DNA of 64,000 nt. Origin: Camarhynchus parvulus. Taxonomy: Eukaryota > Chordata > Aves > Passeriformes > Thraupidae. The notes beneath the pieces were generated by a model, which was not told the origin of the DNA, ran no database searches, and saw only the letters and a program-made list of their open reading frames with translations. This document shows positions 21,053 to 31,900 of the stretch, piece after piece (the first letter of the stretch is position 1; each line of letters opens with the position of its first letter). A program made the position numbers and the translations under genes. Location of the stretch: assembly GCF_901933205.1 (NCBI RefSeq), contig NC_044590.1, positions 7,703,501 to 7,767,500 on the forward strand, written 5' to 3'.

Positions 21053-21827
21053 TTTATTGGCACAGATCAATCATGAAATCTGGTAGCTGGAGCTGCAGCC
21101 TCAAAAGGAGGACCCCAAACAAAGAAATCTCTGGGTAATTTTACCCTTAGAGTGTAAACTCCCCATCCCCCACGTGACAGTCCAGATCAAGAGTCTTGTT
21201 AGGCTCTGGGGTCTTCTCACTCTTCCTTTCCTCACTGTTTTGTTACCAAGTGGCTGCCATGGGGTCATTTTCACACCCTCTGAGGTCAGTTTTGGTGGGG
21301 GTTTCACTCAGATCTGTGGTCCATGTTACAATATGGTTGTAACAGTTCATACACCATGATCCATGGGCTGTCCACTCCAGCTATTCATTTTTAAGCAACA
21401 TTTAAGCTACAGCTTTGTCTATTCTAGTATTAATGTTGAGATCGTCAGCCCTGGGTTTCACTATTCTCTTTTACCTACACAACACACCCACTATGGTTCA
21501 GATAAAGTTCAACTTGCACCTAACAGGTCCAGCTCCTGATATCAAACAAGCCCTCAGCTACTTTCAAATAATAGAAAATTTTCAGCAGTCACGATCACCA
21601 CAGTCATCACCACTGTTGTCATCATCATCATCGCCATCATCTGCCTCCCTGTCAGATCCAGGATTCTTTCCCTCCTCAAGCTTCCCTGGCTTCTCCCCCA
21701 GCACAGACCTCTCCCAGATGCCTCCAGCTTCCCACCAGCCCCCAGCTCCTCTGCTGTCTCCAGCTTTCCTACAACCTCTAGCTTTTCCCGAGTCACAGTC
21801 TGCTTCACATTCTGGGGTTTCTTTCTC
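21053..21827 (-). pseudogene. Acidic-protein 3' end, duplicate B
   Basis: A minus-strand open frame of 82 codons (21827-21582) ends in an Asp-rich tail (DDGDDDDDNSGDDCGDRDC then TGA). Its putative 3' end (plus-strand TTTATT 21053-21058 and about 110 flanking bases) closely matches the 3' end of the acidic gene at 23.9-24.07 kb, including the polyadenylation signal and sequence beyond it. No signal exon or clear acceptor is seen. Most likely a partial duplicate; coding status is uncertain. Confidence 0.45.
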
Positions 21828-21869
21828 TTAATTTGGTTCCTTGCCAGGGGAATTACTATAAACAATCAG

Positions 21870-23790
21870 CAAGTGTTTACACTCCACTGGGAGTTTGTTA
21901 AAGGTATACTGTCTCTTCTCAAGGAAATGCCAATTTTTGTTTTCTCCTCTAATAAGGGGCCTACAAAGGACACATTTTTCATATCCAGTGCTGCCATCCA
22001 CGGGTGTGTGGCTGCAGAAATCCCATTTTGTGCTGCAGCAGAAGCTGGGTATTGTGGAACATTAGTGATTGTTGAAGCAGGGAGTGCAGGTGCTGCACAG
22101 AGCACACACTGCAGCCTCCTGAATTCAGGGGCAGGGCTGGCATTTGAGCCACAGGGCCATGCCCTGCTGGACAGCAGACACCAGGTTTGGCCTTTCAGAA
22201 CACCAAAACCCAAATGTTTCATTGTGATCTCTAAGTGCACAGCAAGTGGCTGACATACACTTCATGCCAACACGTGCTCTTGCCCAGGGGCTGTGAATTA
22301 CCCTGGCTGGTTTGGCTTTTGGCACTTGTTCTGTTTACTCCAGTAACTTTACTCTTTGCTGACCAGGCTGAACACCCAACAACATTCTGTTAAAATTGAA
22401 TCTCGTGCTCCCATGTCTGTTAAAAATTGCATTAATTTTTGTCCAATAGCATCAGAATGTCTGGACCATTATTGTGTCTGCCTTAATAGGATTTCGATTG
22501 CCAGATTTCAGTCTGGCCTGGCTTACAGCCATAGGGCTCTTGCAGATCAGTCATCTAAATCAAATCAAATGGGGCTGGTTTGGAGTATAATTTCCCACTC
22601 TATCCTAAGGTCCACTGGTTTCTTCTGTTTCTCTAATGAGCCTGGTTTCATATTCAGGGGGATTTGAAGGAAACAAAGAACAATCTCCTCCAGGTTCACT
22701 ATGGTCAGGGCTACCCCAAATGTTTCCAATCTCATTCTTCAGGGGATAAAAGTTAGTTTTCTAATCTAGACAATGTCAGAGGACATTGTCTATATTAGAA
22801 AGGACAGAGAGTTCACATAAATATAACTTCAGTCTTTTCTTCTGACTTTTTTTTTCTTTTCTTCCTGTAGCTTTTCTTCCTGTTTATGCAGCTTCTCAAT
22901 TTTCAAAGACAATAATACAGCTTCTTTCCAACCTTCTATTTCTCTCTCAGATCTTGTTTCTCTGTGCTATAGTTTTTCCTGTCCTAACAGGCAGCTTCTG
23001 TGCAAGTGTCTAATATCTTACAAAAAATTCCTTTGCTCTTTTCATCTTTTATACAGTCCCTGGCCACCTTTAGCTTTTCTTCCACAGCTTTCCAATCCTG
23101 CCAGTTTTCATTATGTGGAGCACAATTTTGAAAGAAAATCATTGAACACATTGCTCTGCCTTTTCCCTCAGCCTTGGCATGTCAGTAGCCCACAACACTA
23201 AATCTCCTGTAATGCAGGGTCAATGGATATAAATTAAAACAATTGCTGGCTGCCCATTGATAACAGGACTCACATAATTTGTCCAGATTGGAGTGGGGCA
23301 GTTGCAGGTGAAGTAGCAGTGAGCATAGAAAGCAAAGCAACAGGAACAGACAGTGGAAAATCCTTTTCAGTGGGCATACAGAGAGGAGCAGGGTCTGGGC
23401 TAGAATTTACCTCAGGATATCATGTACCAACCCCACTCCTGAGATGCTGCTTTTCCCAAGCTCAGTTATCCCATCCATATCAATCTGCCCTGTGTACCAG
23501 TCCTGTACCATGTGTTGAAGGCAAATCAAAACAGTCTCTTTGAAACCCCCTGTGTGGGCCACACTTCTGCAGGTTTTGCCCCAGCATGTCAAGTAATATA
23601 TGGCCATTCCTCCTGCCATAAAATCACTGTGAGTTTCAGGGATCACTTAGCAATGCCAACTATCTTCCCCCTGTTCTGTAGTGCCTCAGCTAAGGGCATC
23701 CCCTTCTTTATGAGGTACATAGCTCATCTTTCCCAAAACCCACAAAACTCAAACTTGTAGAAGGTAGGACTTGAACCTCCTTTAGAGATT
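21870..23790 (-). mobile_element. Degenerate retrovirus-like sequence (tentative)
   Basis: AT-richer than its surroundings, with broken minus-strand frames. Near 22380-22430 one frame resembles the active-site region of a retroviral aspartic protease, but with Met in place of Thr in the D-T-G-A motif. Near 23766-23785 the minus strand carries a T-arm-like GGTTCAAGTCC, as in primer-binding or tRNA-related sequence. No intact gag, pol or env is present and no LTR pair was identified. It sits between duplicate B and the intact acidic gene. The call is an inference from weak motifs. Confidence 0.3.
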
Positions 23791-23951
23791 TGACACTTCC
23801 TTACTCAGAGTTCCTGGGTGAAACCATCCACTGCTGCAAATTTGGATATCTGGTGCTTGGAAGAAAATGGGCAAGTGAACAAGTGCCCTGCTTGAGTTGC
23901 CAAGCTGGTAAAGAAATTTCTGACACTAAGCTCTCATACTCACTAGATACA

Positions 23952-23957
23952 TTTATT
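23952..23957 (-). terminator. Polyadenylation signal of the acidic secreted gene
   Basis: AATAAA on the minus strand (plus TTTATT), 100 bases after the stop of the acidic coding exon. The surrounding sequence is duplicated at 21040-21165. Confidence 0.7.
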
Positions 23958-24056
23958 GGCACAGATCAAGCATGAAATTTGGTAGCCTGAGCTGGATGCC
24001 ACAAAAGAGGAACTCAAAAATCTCTGAAAATCCCAGGGCAATTACATCCTTACAAT

Positions 24057-25322
24057 CTAAAATCTCCACCCCCCATAATAAGAATCATTTTCATTGCTAT
24101 TGGGGTGATCATATTCATTGTAATTGGAGTCATCATCTTCACTGCTATTGGAACTGTCATTGTAGATGTCATCATCATCATCTTCATTGCTATTGGAATT
24201 TTCATCACTGATGCCATCATCATCATCATCTTCATTGCTATTGGAATTTTCATCATTGATGAGATCACCAGCATCACCATTGCCATCATCACCATCATCA
24301 CTGTCATCACCACTGTCATTGTCCTTGCCATCAGAAAGGTCATTTTTAACACCATCATCACCATCTTCATTGCTATTGGAATTGTCACTGTTGACACCAT
24401 CACCACTGTCATTGCCACCATTACCATTGTCATTGTCCTTGCCACCAAAAAGGCCATTTTTATCACCATCATCACCATCTTCTTTGCCATTGGAACTGTC
24501 ACTGTTGACACCATGATTGTGATCATCATGACCATCACTGTCGTTGCCACCGTGATCACGATCATTGCAATCACAAAGCTGATTTTTATTGCCATCATCA
24601 CCAGTTTCACTGCTATTGGACTCACCAGTTTCACGGCTACTGGAGTCACCCATTTCATTTCTATTGGAGCTGTTTCTGTCATTGTCAGGCACCGTGCTGA
24701 GCTCTCTCTCAGGCTCAAGGCTCAGGGTGCTTCCCAGCTGCCCTGGTGGTGGCCATCCAGCTGGAGCTACTCCATGGAACTCTGTAGGAGAGCAGAAAGC
24801 AGCAGCATCAGCCCCAGCATGCTGCCCTTCCATCCATGCTCCCACCCAGCAGCCCAGTTAACCATGATGCTGTGCTGTCTTCTCCTCTGCAGCTTTTCCT
24901 GGTGGGTTTTCAGGGCTCTGCCTCACCCCTGCTGCCCTCAAGGCTGAGGCAACTCCCCATGCTGGTGCCTTCCAGCTCATGGCAGTGTCATGGTGGGGCT
25001 GGTGCCTGGGGGTCTCTCCTGGGCACCTCTGCCCTGGGGCCAGCAGGGAGAGGTGGCACTGTGCAGAGTTCACTGTGACACAGCAGTGAATGCCACATGG
25101 CCCAGGCTCATCCCACCCCACTGCCCCCCGTGCCTCCCTTTGCCCTCACAAGGCAGCAACCTGGCGCCTGCCAGCACCTGCAAAACACCTGTGATTCTAT
25201 GAAAATAAGGAAAAAACATTCTTAAATATTCCTCCCACCCACCCGTACTTGCCTGCAATGGGTGCTGCCTGCAGCTGTGCCCACAGGGTGAGGAGCCCCA
25301 GCAGGAGGATGCTCGGTGCCAT
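24057..25322 (-). CDS. Secreted Asp/Asn/Ser-rich acidic repeat protein
   Basis: Exon 1 (25322-25253) encodes a signal peptide, MAPSILLLGLLTLWAQLQAA, very like those of the WAP genes here. A GC donor (G|GCAAGT) in phase 1 joins it to exon 2 (24781-24057), reached through the acceptor CTCTCCTACAG. The product is 264 residues. After about 40 ordinary residues the rest is imperfect repeats of the type DENSNSNEDDDDD, dense in Asp, Asn, Ser and Gly, with only two cysteines. Ser-x-Glu sites recur, the motif of the Golgi kinase Fam20C. TTTAAA lies at 25362-25367. The layout (signal exon, one repeat-rich exon, stop, short 3' end) inside a WFDC locus is that of the mammalian REST genes (semenogelins, elafin). 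I do not recognise the protein. A calcium-binding secreted phosphoprotein is an inference. Confidence 0.65.
24060..24680. repeat. Trinucleotide-rich imperfect tandem repeats (coding)
   Basis: Repeats of the plus-strand type 'cttcattgctattggaatt' alternate with runs of ATC, corresponding to the Asn/Ser/Glu/Asp repeats of the minus-strand acidic protein. Units of roughly 33-60 bases vary in length by multiples of three, so the minus frame stays open throughout. Confidence 0.75.
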
Positions 25323-25361
25323 GCTGATGGTGTCTGTGTCCAGGGCTCTGCCAACCTGCAA

Positions 25362-25367
25362 TTTAAA
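25362..25367 (-). promoter_or_regulatory. TTTAAA TATA box of the acidic gene
   Basis: TTTAAA (palindromic) 40 bases upstream of the minus-strand ATG at 25322, the same box and spacing as at the WAP genes. Confidence 0.6.
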
Positions 25368-25369
25368 GG

Positions 25370-27935
25370 GGCTTGCAGGCAGCCCGGGTGAAGGAATGGG
25401 AGGAGGCAGGCCACAGGTGACTTCAGGAACCTCCCACATTTCCCTCTAATTCTGTTTACCGAAGAGCCACTGCAGCTCCACCCTCAGCCAAGGCAGGAGC
25501 AGGATCCAGACTTGGCCGCACTCCAAGGAGGACAGCACAAGGACTGACGGACAGAAGGGGGATCCAGGAGCGCACAGAGGCAGATTCTTCAGTGCTGCTC
25601 TCAACAGGAATCCCCATGATGACCTTTATCAACAGCAGTGACCCCAGCACCAGGCTCTGCCCCAGTGCTGGGCTCTGCTGCAGGCAGGAGCCTGTCCTGG
25701 CCCTGCCATCCCAGATGGAACAGGATCAGGGCAAGAGCACCTGCCAGCAGCACCAGCAGCTCTCTCCTTCCACATGCAAAATGCCCTCCATTCAAGGCTC
25801 CTGTTTCACACGTGGAGATTCTTTGCAGATTTTTGTAGGTCAAATATTCAAGGCTTCATTTGAGCACCTGTCTCTGAACTATCCCATTCCTGAGCAGAGT
25901 GCTCCAGCTCTTGCAGAGTTCCTACTGTCAGTTGCCAGGTTTAGGCACACAAATGAGCTCAAAGTCTCCTGAGCAAGTTAATGCTGTCCCCAGACCCATG
26001 GTCCTCCCCAGGACCCCCGTTATCACAGGACAGCCCACACAGCTCAGCACACTCTAGGCAAAGTCAGAGCTCAGTGTGTCTTTTCCCCCAGACCAACCAG
26101 ACCCCATCAACGTGGCCTCCATGCAGCTTTTGGGAACTCCTGAACATGAATTGCAGGATTTAGTGTCCATGCATGAGAGCCCTATTAATTTACACACAAG
26201 CATTCAATAACCACATGAATTTGCAATGGGAGTGCACAGTTACTGCATGCACAAACTCCAAATTAGTTACTGTCCAACGAACATCTGCTCCAATGAAACA
26301 GGGCTGCACTAAAATAGACCTCTCTGGAGGAAAAGGGGACTTCAAGCATGAGAGCTCACCCAAGCTGAGGAGAGCACAGGAACCTGTCTGCAAACTGCCA
26401 GCCACACTGCTGGCCTTCACCAGAGACCCACAGTCAGAGTAAATGAAAATTAGATGCACTGCCACACTCCCTCCCCTTTCCTCTGCGTGTGATCTCACGG
26501 TAAAGACATATTTAATGTGTTGAGACACCAGATTAAGCTTAATTAAGATCCAATTCTGTGAGTGCTAACCCATTTAAACCAAGTTATTCTCCAGTCATCC
26601 AGAAGTGCAAGTTGGAATCTAATTTTCCAATTTTTTACTTCTCTATTTAATTATTTCTTTCTGAATTACACACAAAGCAATGTGCAATGAATAGGGTAGG
26701 AGAACTTAAGGACTGGTCTGCCCAGGACACATCAGCACCAAGCACAAATGGGTTGGAGTTTCTGGATAATAGACAAAGTTTAAATTTGCAACTGTGGGAT
26801 GAATGAAATTAATTGGTTTGAGATTGACATTATTACTACAACTCTAAGCTGGAACTTGACAGGAGGGCTGGAAAAGCAAAGTCATGCTCAAAGAGCTTTC
26901 CACCAACATCACATCAAGACAATGCAGGGCCAGTGCAAGGGAAGGAGCACAGCTCTGCACAAACCTCCACCAATCTGTGTGGGAAGAGGGCTCATGGCAA
27001 GAAAAATGCTTTAAGTACAGGTTGATCCTTCTCCTCCTGCTGTGACTCAAGGTGGATGCAATTCCTCCCCGAACCACCCATGTCCATGGGATGTGGTGCT
27101 CCACACCTGCAGCCGCCTGGCGGAACCCGCCCGGCCCAGTGCTTATCACGGGTTCCTGTGGCTGCTAATCACCCCTGAGCTGGGCACCCCGGGGCAGGCA
27201 CTGCTGGCCAGCCCGTGTCAGCAGCACCAGCTCCCTTCCACGCACCTGGAAAACCACCTGGAACAACCTGAGGGATGGCAGGGCTCCTTCCAACCTCAGG
27301 AGTGCCACGACAGAGAGCTCAGCGCTGCTGCTGTCCCTGTGCTCGCCTGGTGGTGCCTCCTTTTGGGAGCAACACCTTGATTCTGGCACATTTCTGTTTC
27401 AGCAGACCATAATCCTGGATAACATTTAGGGAGCTAATGGGGGAGAATGTCTGACAAGCAAATTGCTCTGATGAAATAAACACCTGGGGATACTGAGGGT
27501 CACGGGGACTTGTCCAAAGTCTCCCTGAGAATCAAGCAGGAACATGGGCAACCTCAGCTGTGAACCAGGTGTTCATGTCTGGCAGACATGCACCTACCAC
27601 ACAGATCCATGGAAAAATTACCATTAAAAACCGGGGCCTGGAGGAGACCCAAATAAGGCACCACATCAGTTAGATTTAGGTGATCCCTGAGAGATGTTGT
27701 TCTGAAACGTTCTTGAAAAGGTATCCCTGCAAAAAACAGCAACTCTGTCATTGAGAATTTATTCCAGGATTTAAGTCTTCTTCCAGGCTTCCATGGGAGC
27801 CCAGTGTGGTCACTGCAGAGCCAACAGCTACAGCAGGAGAGTCACACTGAGGGGACACAGGCACAGGCTGCAGTGACAGGTGCTGAGAAACAGCAGCACA
27901 ACATCCTCTGGAGGCACCGACACAGCCCCCAAGCA
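25370..27935. other. Intergenic, no gene recognised
   Basis: Lower GC than the gene-rich parts. No family motif or supported splice structure on either strand. AATAAA occurs on plus at 27475 without an associated gene. Confidence 0.5.
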
Positions 27936-27939
27936 TTGG

Positions 27940-28065
27940 TCACAGAACCACAGAATGGTTTAGGTTGGAAAAGACCTCTGAGATCATCGAATCCAACCTT
28001 TGACTGATCGCCACCCTGCCAATTAGATCGTGGCTCCAAGTGCCACGTGCACTCATCCCTTGAAA
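27940..28065 (-). mobile_element. CR1 LINE 3' fragment
   Basis: The plus strand reads 'cacagaatggtttaggttgg' followed by 'aaaagacctctgagatcat', the hallmark 3' end of avian CR1 elements in reverse orientation. Only about 125 bases are recognisable. Confidence 0.85.
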
Positions 28066-28069
28066 CAAA

Positions 28070-28595
28070 TGAAACGAGACTGAGCATCTGGCAAAGCTGG
28101 TGGGAAGGAGATGCCACTTTCCCCTCGGCTGGGCTCAGGGCTGCCCCACTGGCACAGAGGACAGGGACAGCACTTGGAGGTGGCTGCTGGAGCACACCCC
28201 TGCTCTGCACAGCGAGACCCACCCTGAGCTCTGGCAAATCCCCTGTGCTTGGTTTCTCCCACTGAATCATCTTGGAATGAGGAAGAACGTTACCAGCAAA
28301 ACGGTAAATGTTTTATCAGTGCAAATTGTTACCCAGCTGATTCAACAGAAAAGCTTCTCTTTGGCCACAACATGGGGTAAGATTATCTGGAAAACGACAG
28401 AAAAGTTGTTTTGACTATTCTGCACACATTATACAAGATGAGGAAATGCTTTGGGATGTTTGCTCAGAGAGGCAATGAGAATCCAGAAAGAGGAATTATA
28501 CGAGCAAACACAGAGATCATGAAAGACTGCCATTCACACTCCAGCAGCAGGTACTCGGCTCTCAGGGCCAGGGCCCGCGTGTGTCCAGCTCCAGG
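28070..28595. other. Intergenic upstream of DNTTIP1
   Basis: No exon or regulatory motif that I can support is visible here. Confidence 0.5.
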
Positions 28596-28599
28596 TCCT

Positions 28600-28727
28600 G
28601 CTCTGGGGGGGACAGGGTGAGTTTAAGGCACTCGGGATGCCGTGCCTCGCCCTCCGGCACTGCTCTGGGGGGGACAGGGTGAGTTTAGGGGATTCGGCAT
28701 GCCGTGCCTCGCCCTCCGGCACTGCTC
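28600..28727. repeat. 62-63 bp tandem duplication near the DNTTIP1 promoter
   Basis: Two near-identical copies, each beginning 'gctctgggggggacagggtg' and ending 'cgccctccggcactgctc', immediately before the CpG-rich DNTTIP1 start region. Confidence 0.8.
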
Positions 28728-28977
28728 AGCCCCGGGGAGGGCGGGGCGGGGACACCGGCGGCAGTGACACCGTCCAGCGCCCCGGCGGCACCTCCCGGGC
28801 GGGCACGCTGTGAGCCCGGGCTCCGTGAGCACACCCGGGTGTCCCCCCGGGCCGGCCCGCTCCCGCCCGGGCCCGGCCCCATTGCCCCGGTTCCGCGTCA
28901 CATCCGTCGGGGCCCGATGATGCAGGCGCGGGATCCCCGCGCATCCGGTCCCCGGCCCCGCTGCCGGCAGCGCGGCC

Positions 28978-31900
28978 ATGGGCGCCGCCCGCGATGCGGA
29001 GCAGCAGCCGGGGCCGCCGGGCGAGGAGGGCCCGGGCGATGCCGAGGAGCAGCTGGTCAGCACGGTGAGGAGGGGGCCGGGCCGGGCCGGTGTGGGGGGC
29101 GGCGGGGCCGCGGCTGACCCGCTGCTGTGTGTCCCGCAGAGTCCCTGGAACATCATGATCAAGCACCGGCAGGTGCAGCGGCGCGGGCGGCGCTCCCAGA
29201 TGACCACCAGGTACGGCGGGGCCGGGATGGGCGGCCGGGGCGCGGGGGGGATGCAGGGGAAGGGTGGAACCGCAGGGCCGGGATGGGCGGCCGGGGCACG
29301 GGGGGATGCAGGGGAAGGGTGGAACCGCAGGGCCGGGATGGGCGGCCAGGGCACGGGGGATGCAGGGGAAGGGTGGAACCGCAGGGCCGGGATGGGCGTC
29401 CAGGGCACGGGGGATGCAGGGGAAGGGTGGAGCTGCGGGATGAGCACCGGGCACAGGGAGGATCGGGTTAGACCGGGCCGGGCAGGGGGTTCCACGCCGC
29501 CCTCCTGAGCCCTCCACCCGCAGCTTCACGGACCCGAGCGTGTCCATGGACCTGCTGCGCGCTGTGCTGCAGCCCAGCATCAACGAGGAGATCCAGGGCA
29601 TCTTCAACAAGTACATGAAGGTGAGCGCTGGGACAGGTGGGCAGCAGCCTGAAGGTGCTGGGGACAGCTCGGCTGCCACCGAGGCCATCGCGCCTGGCTG
29701 TGGGAGGTGAGCTGGCGCTGCACAGGCTATCACCCTCTCCTGCCTTTTCCTCTCCAGTTTTTCCAGACAGCAGCCATCAACGTGCGTGATAACGTTGGGG
29801 AGGAGGTGGACCCAGAGCAGCTCATCCAGGAGACCTGTAGGAGCTGCCTGGAGCAGGTGGGTGCTGGTGAAGTGTTTCTTGGGTGCCCAGCCAAGCAAAG
29901 CAGCCTAGCTAGAATGTGTCCCTCGTAACAGCTTTGCTGTCACTCTGAGGGGACACCCACAGCTGTTGTGTGGCTGCTGTTGGGATTCATTCTCACTGGG
30001 AAGCAGGGAGCAGTCAGGGCTGGGCAGAACATGCTGCTTCTTGTCACTGCTGCTGTAGGAACATGACACATGCTGGAGGCCCACAGAAACTGGCTCCCAG
30101 CACCTGTCAGAGGGTCCTGGCAGGGTAGGGCAGGGATTTTCCTTTCACGTCTTGCTTAGCTGCCAGTTCACCAGAATTTATCATGCTCAGATTGTGCTTT
30201 TGCATCTGCCTGTCTGTGGAAGCATGGCCTGGTAGCAGTCCAAACGCAAAGCAGGGCTTTTAGGCAGATAGGTAGAGGTGGGCATTGCTTATGGGGCCCT
30301 CTCTGAGCCCAGAATCCGTGAAACCTTCTTTGTCTTCCTGCAGGCCAAACTGTTGTTCTCCGATGGCAAAAAGGTGGTTCCCAGGTTGCCCCATGAGCAG
30401 GCAGTGCCAAAGGTAATTGTTGTGATTGTACACAGAGGTTTAAATGACCTGTGAGAGCTGGGAGAAGAGTTGGGATCACTTTGTTCTCTGTCTTTTCTTG
30501 GCTGCCAGTGCAGTAGTGCAGAGGCAGAGTGGGGGATGTTTGGCTTGAAGGGAATGCAGGGCAAGGAGAATCCCAGGTGTGGGTGCTGCTTGCTGCAGTT
30601 CAGTGCTGCTCATGATGGGCTGGGGTCAGTGTTCACCTGGCCAGGTAGGGAGAAGAGCCCTGCTCATCCCACTGCCCTTCCTCTTCCAGCGTGCCCGACA
30701 GATGGATGAGGAGCTGAGCCGTCGAGGGAGCCCCATTCCAAAAAAGGTACAATGGTTTCCCCACAAGAGATTTTATTTTTGGGGAGCCTGGCCCTCGTTC
30801 CTGGCCATTCCCACAGTGAGAGTGCAGGGAGGTGCACAGGCAGCTTTTTTGAGGCATTGGAGGTGCTCATTCTGGTAGTGTTTTTGCCTGTGACAAAAGA
30901 AGCAGCTTCCCTGGGAGAGGGAGGGTTGCTGAGAGGGTTCCCTGAGGCAGCACAGCTGGGTCTCAGAAGGGTTTTTTCCATGCAGAGGAAGGGGCGGCCT
31001 CCAGGACAGAGCCTGTCAAATGACCGTGGAGTCTCAGGCATGGCAGCGTGAGTACAAACCCCAAGCCACAGCCCCTGTTTGGGGAGGGCAGGGGGAATGA
31101 GGCTGCCTGTGGGGAACACAGAAACCCCACAGACTCATCTCCTGCAGAGGGGTGATGGGAGTTCTTCTGCGTGTGGGCAAAAGCAGGGCTAGGTTGAGGT
31201 GTTCTCCTCAGGAGGCAAAGACCTTAGAAGGAGGGATTTCAAACAGGCCCAAAGGGGTGAAAAGGTCCAGATGGATCATCCAGAGTGAGTGGTGAGACAT
31301 GGGGGTGGTGGGATCTGGGCAACCAGGAGAGGGGAATGTGCAGCAAAGCTGAGGGTCTGAAGCTGGGCGATGTGAGGGAATGGAGGGTGTGAAAAACAGT
31401 GGATCTGGAAGGGCTTGGGCTCAGTCCCTGCTGCTGGTGGTGACTAAGCTGATCCCACTGGGACTCATTCTTACTGTGTTTTCCTTCCCCTCAGGTGGAA
31501 GCTCAAAGTCTCTGAGACTGTGAAAAGGGATGGACCAAAGGTATTAGCTGTCCGACCCTGCTGGGCTCCCTCTCTCCTCCCCTTTGCTCCTGCAGCTGCA
31601 GGAGCTGCAGGAGCACAGGACAGCGGGGCTGTGCTGTGCCCTCACGGGGCCCTGGGCAGGGCTGGAGCAAGAAGAGGAAGCGAAGTGCCCGGAGGCCCTT
31701 GCTGGTCTCCCCAGGCACTGTAACCTGTATCCCTGCGGTGTGGTGCCGCTGGGGGAGCCCTGAGGAGACCGGGAGTAGCCAGGAGAATCCCACAAGTGTT
31801 TCCCACGAGGGAAACTGCTTAGATCAGCCCAGATGGAATGTAACGTCCCTCCCCTGCGGAAGGCTGGAGGTCATTGGCCAGCTCCCTCCCTCCCAGTCTG

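Noticed and set aside
23760..23790. tRNA-like T-arm on the minus strand
   Set aside because: No matching acceptor stem, D-arm or anticodon arm could be found around it, so it is not called as a tRNA gene.
24105..24947. 280-residue plus-strand open frame rich in Ile, Thr and Val, resembling a membrane protein
   Set aside because: It is the antisense of the minus-strand acidic repeats (ATC/GAT triplets), with no start context, signal or splice support.
25456..25650. Minus-strand frame starting with a hydrophobic run
   Set aside because: It begins with GTG, not ATG, with no TATA-like box or splice partner.
28726..29898. 390-residue minus-strand frame with proline-rich repeats
   Set aside because: Antisense to DNTTIP1 exons and the intron 2 minisatellite.
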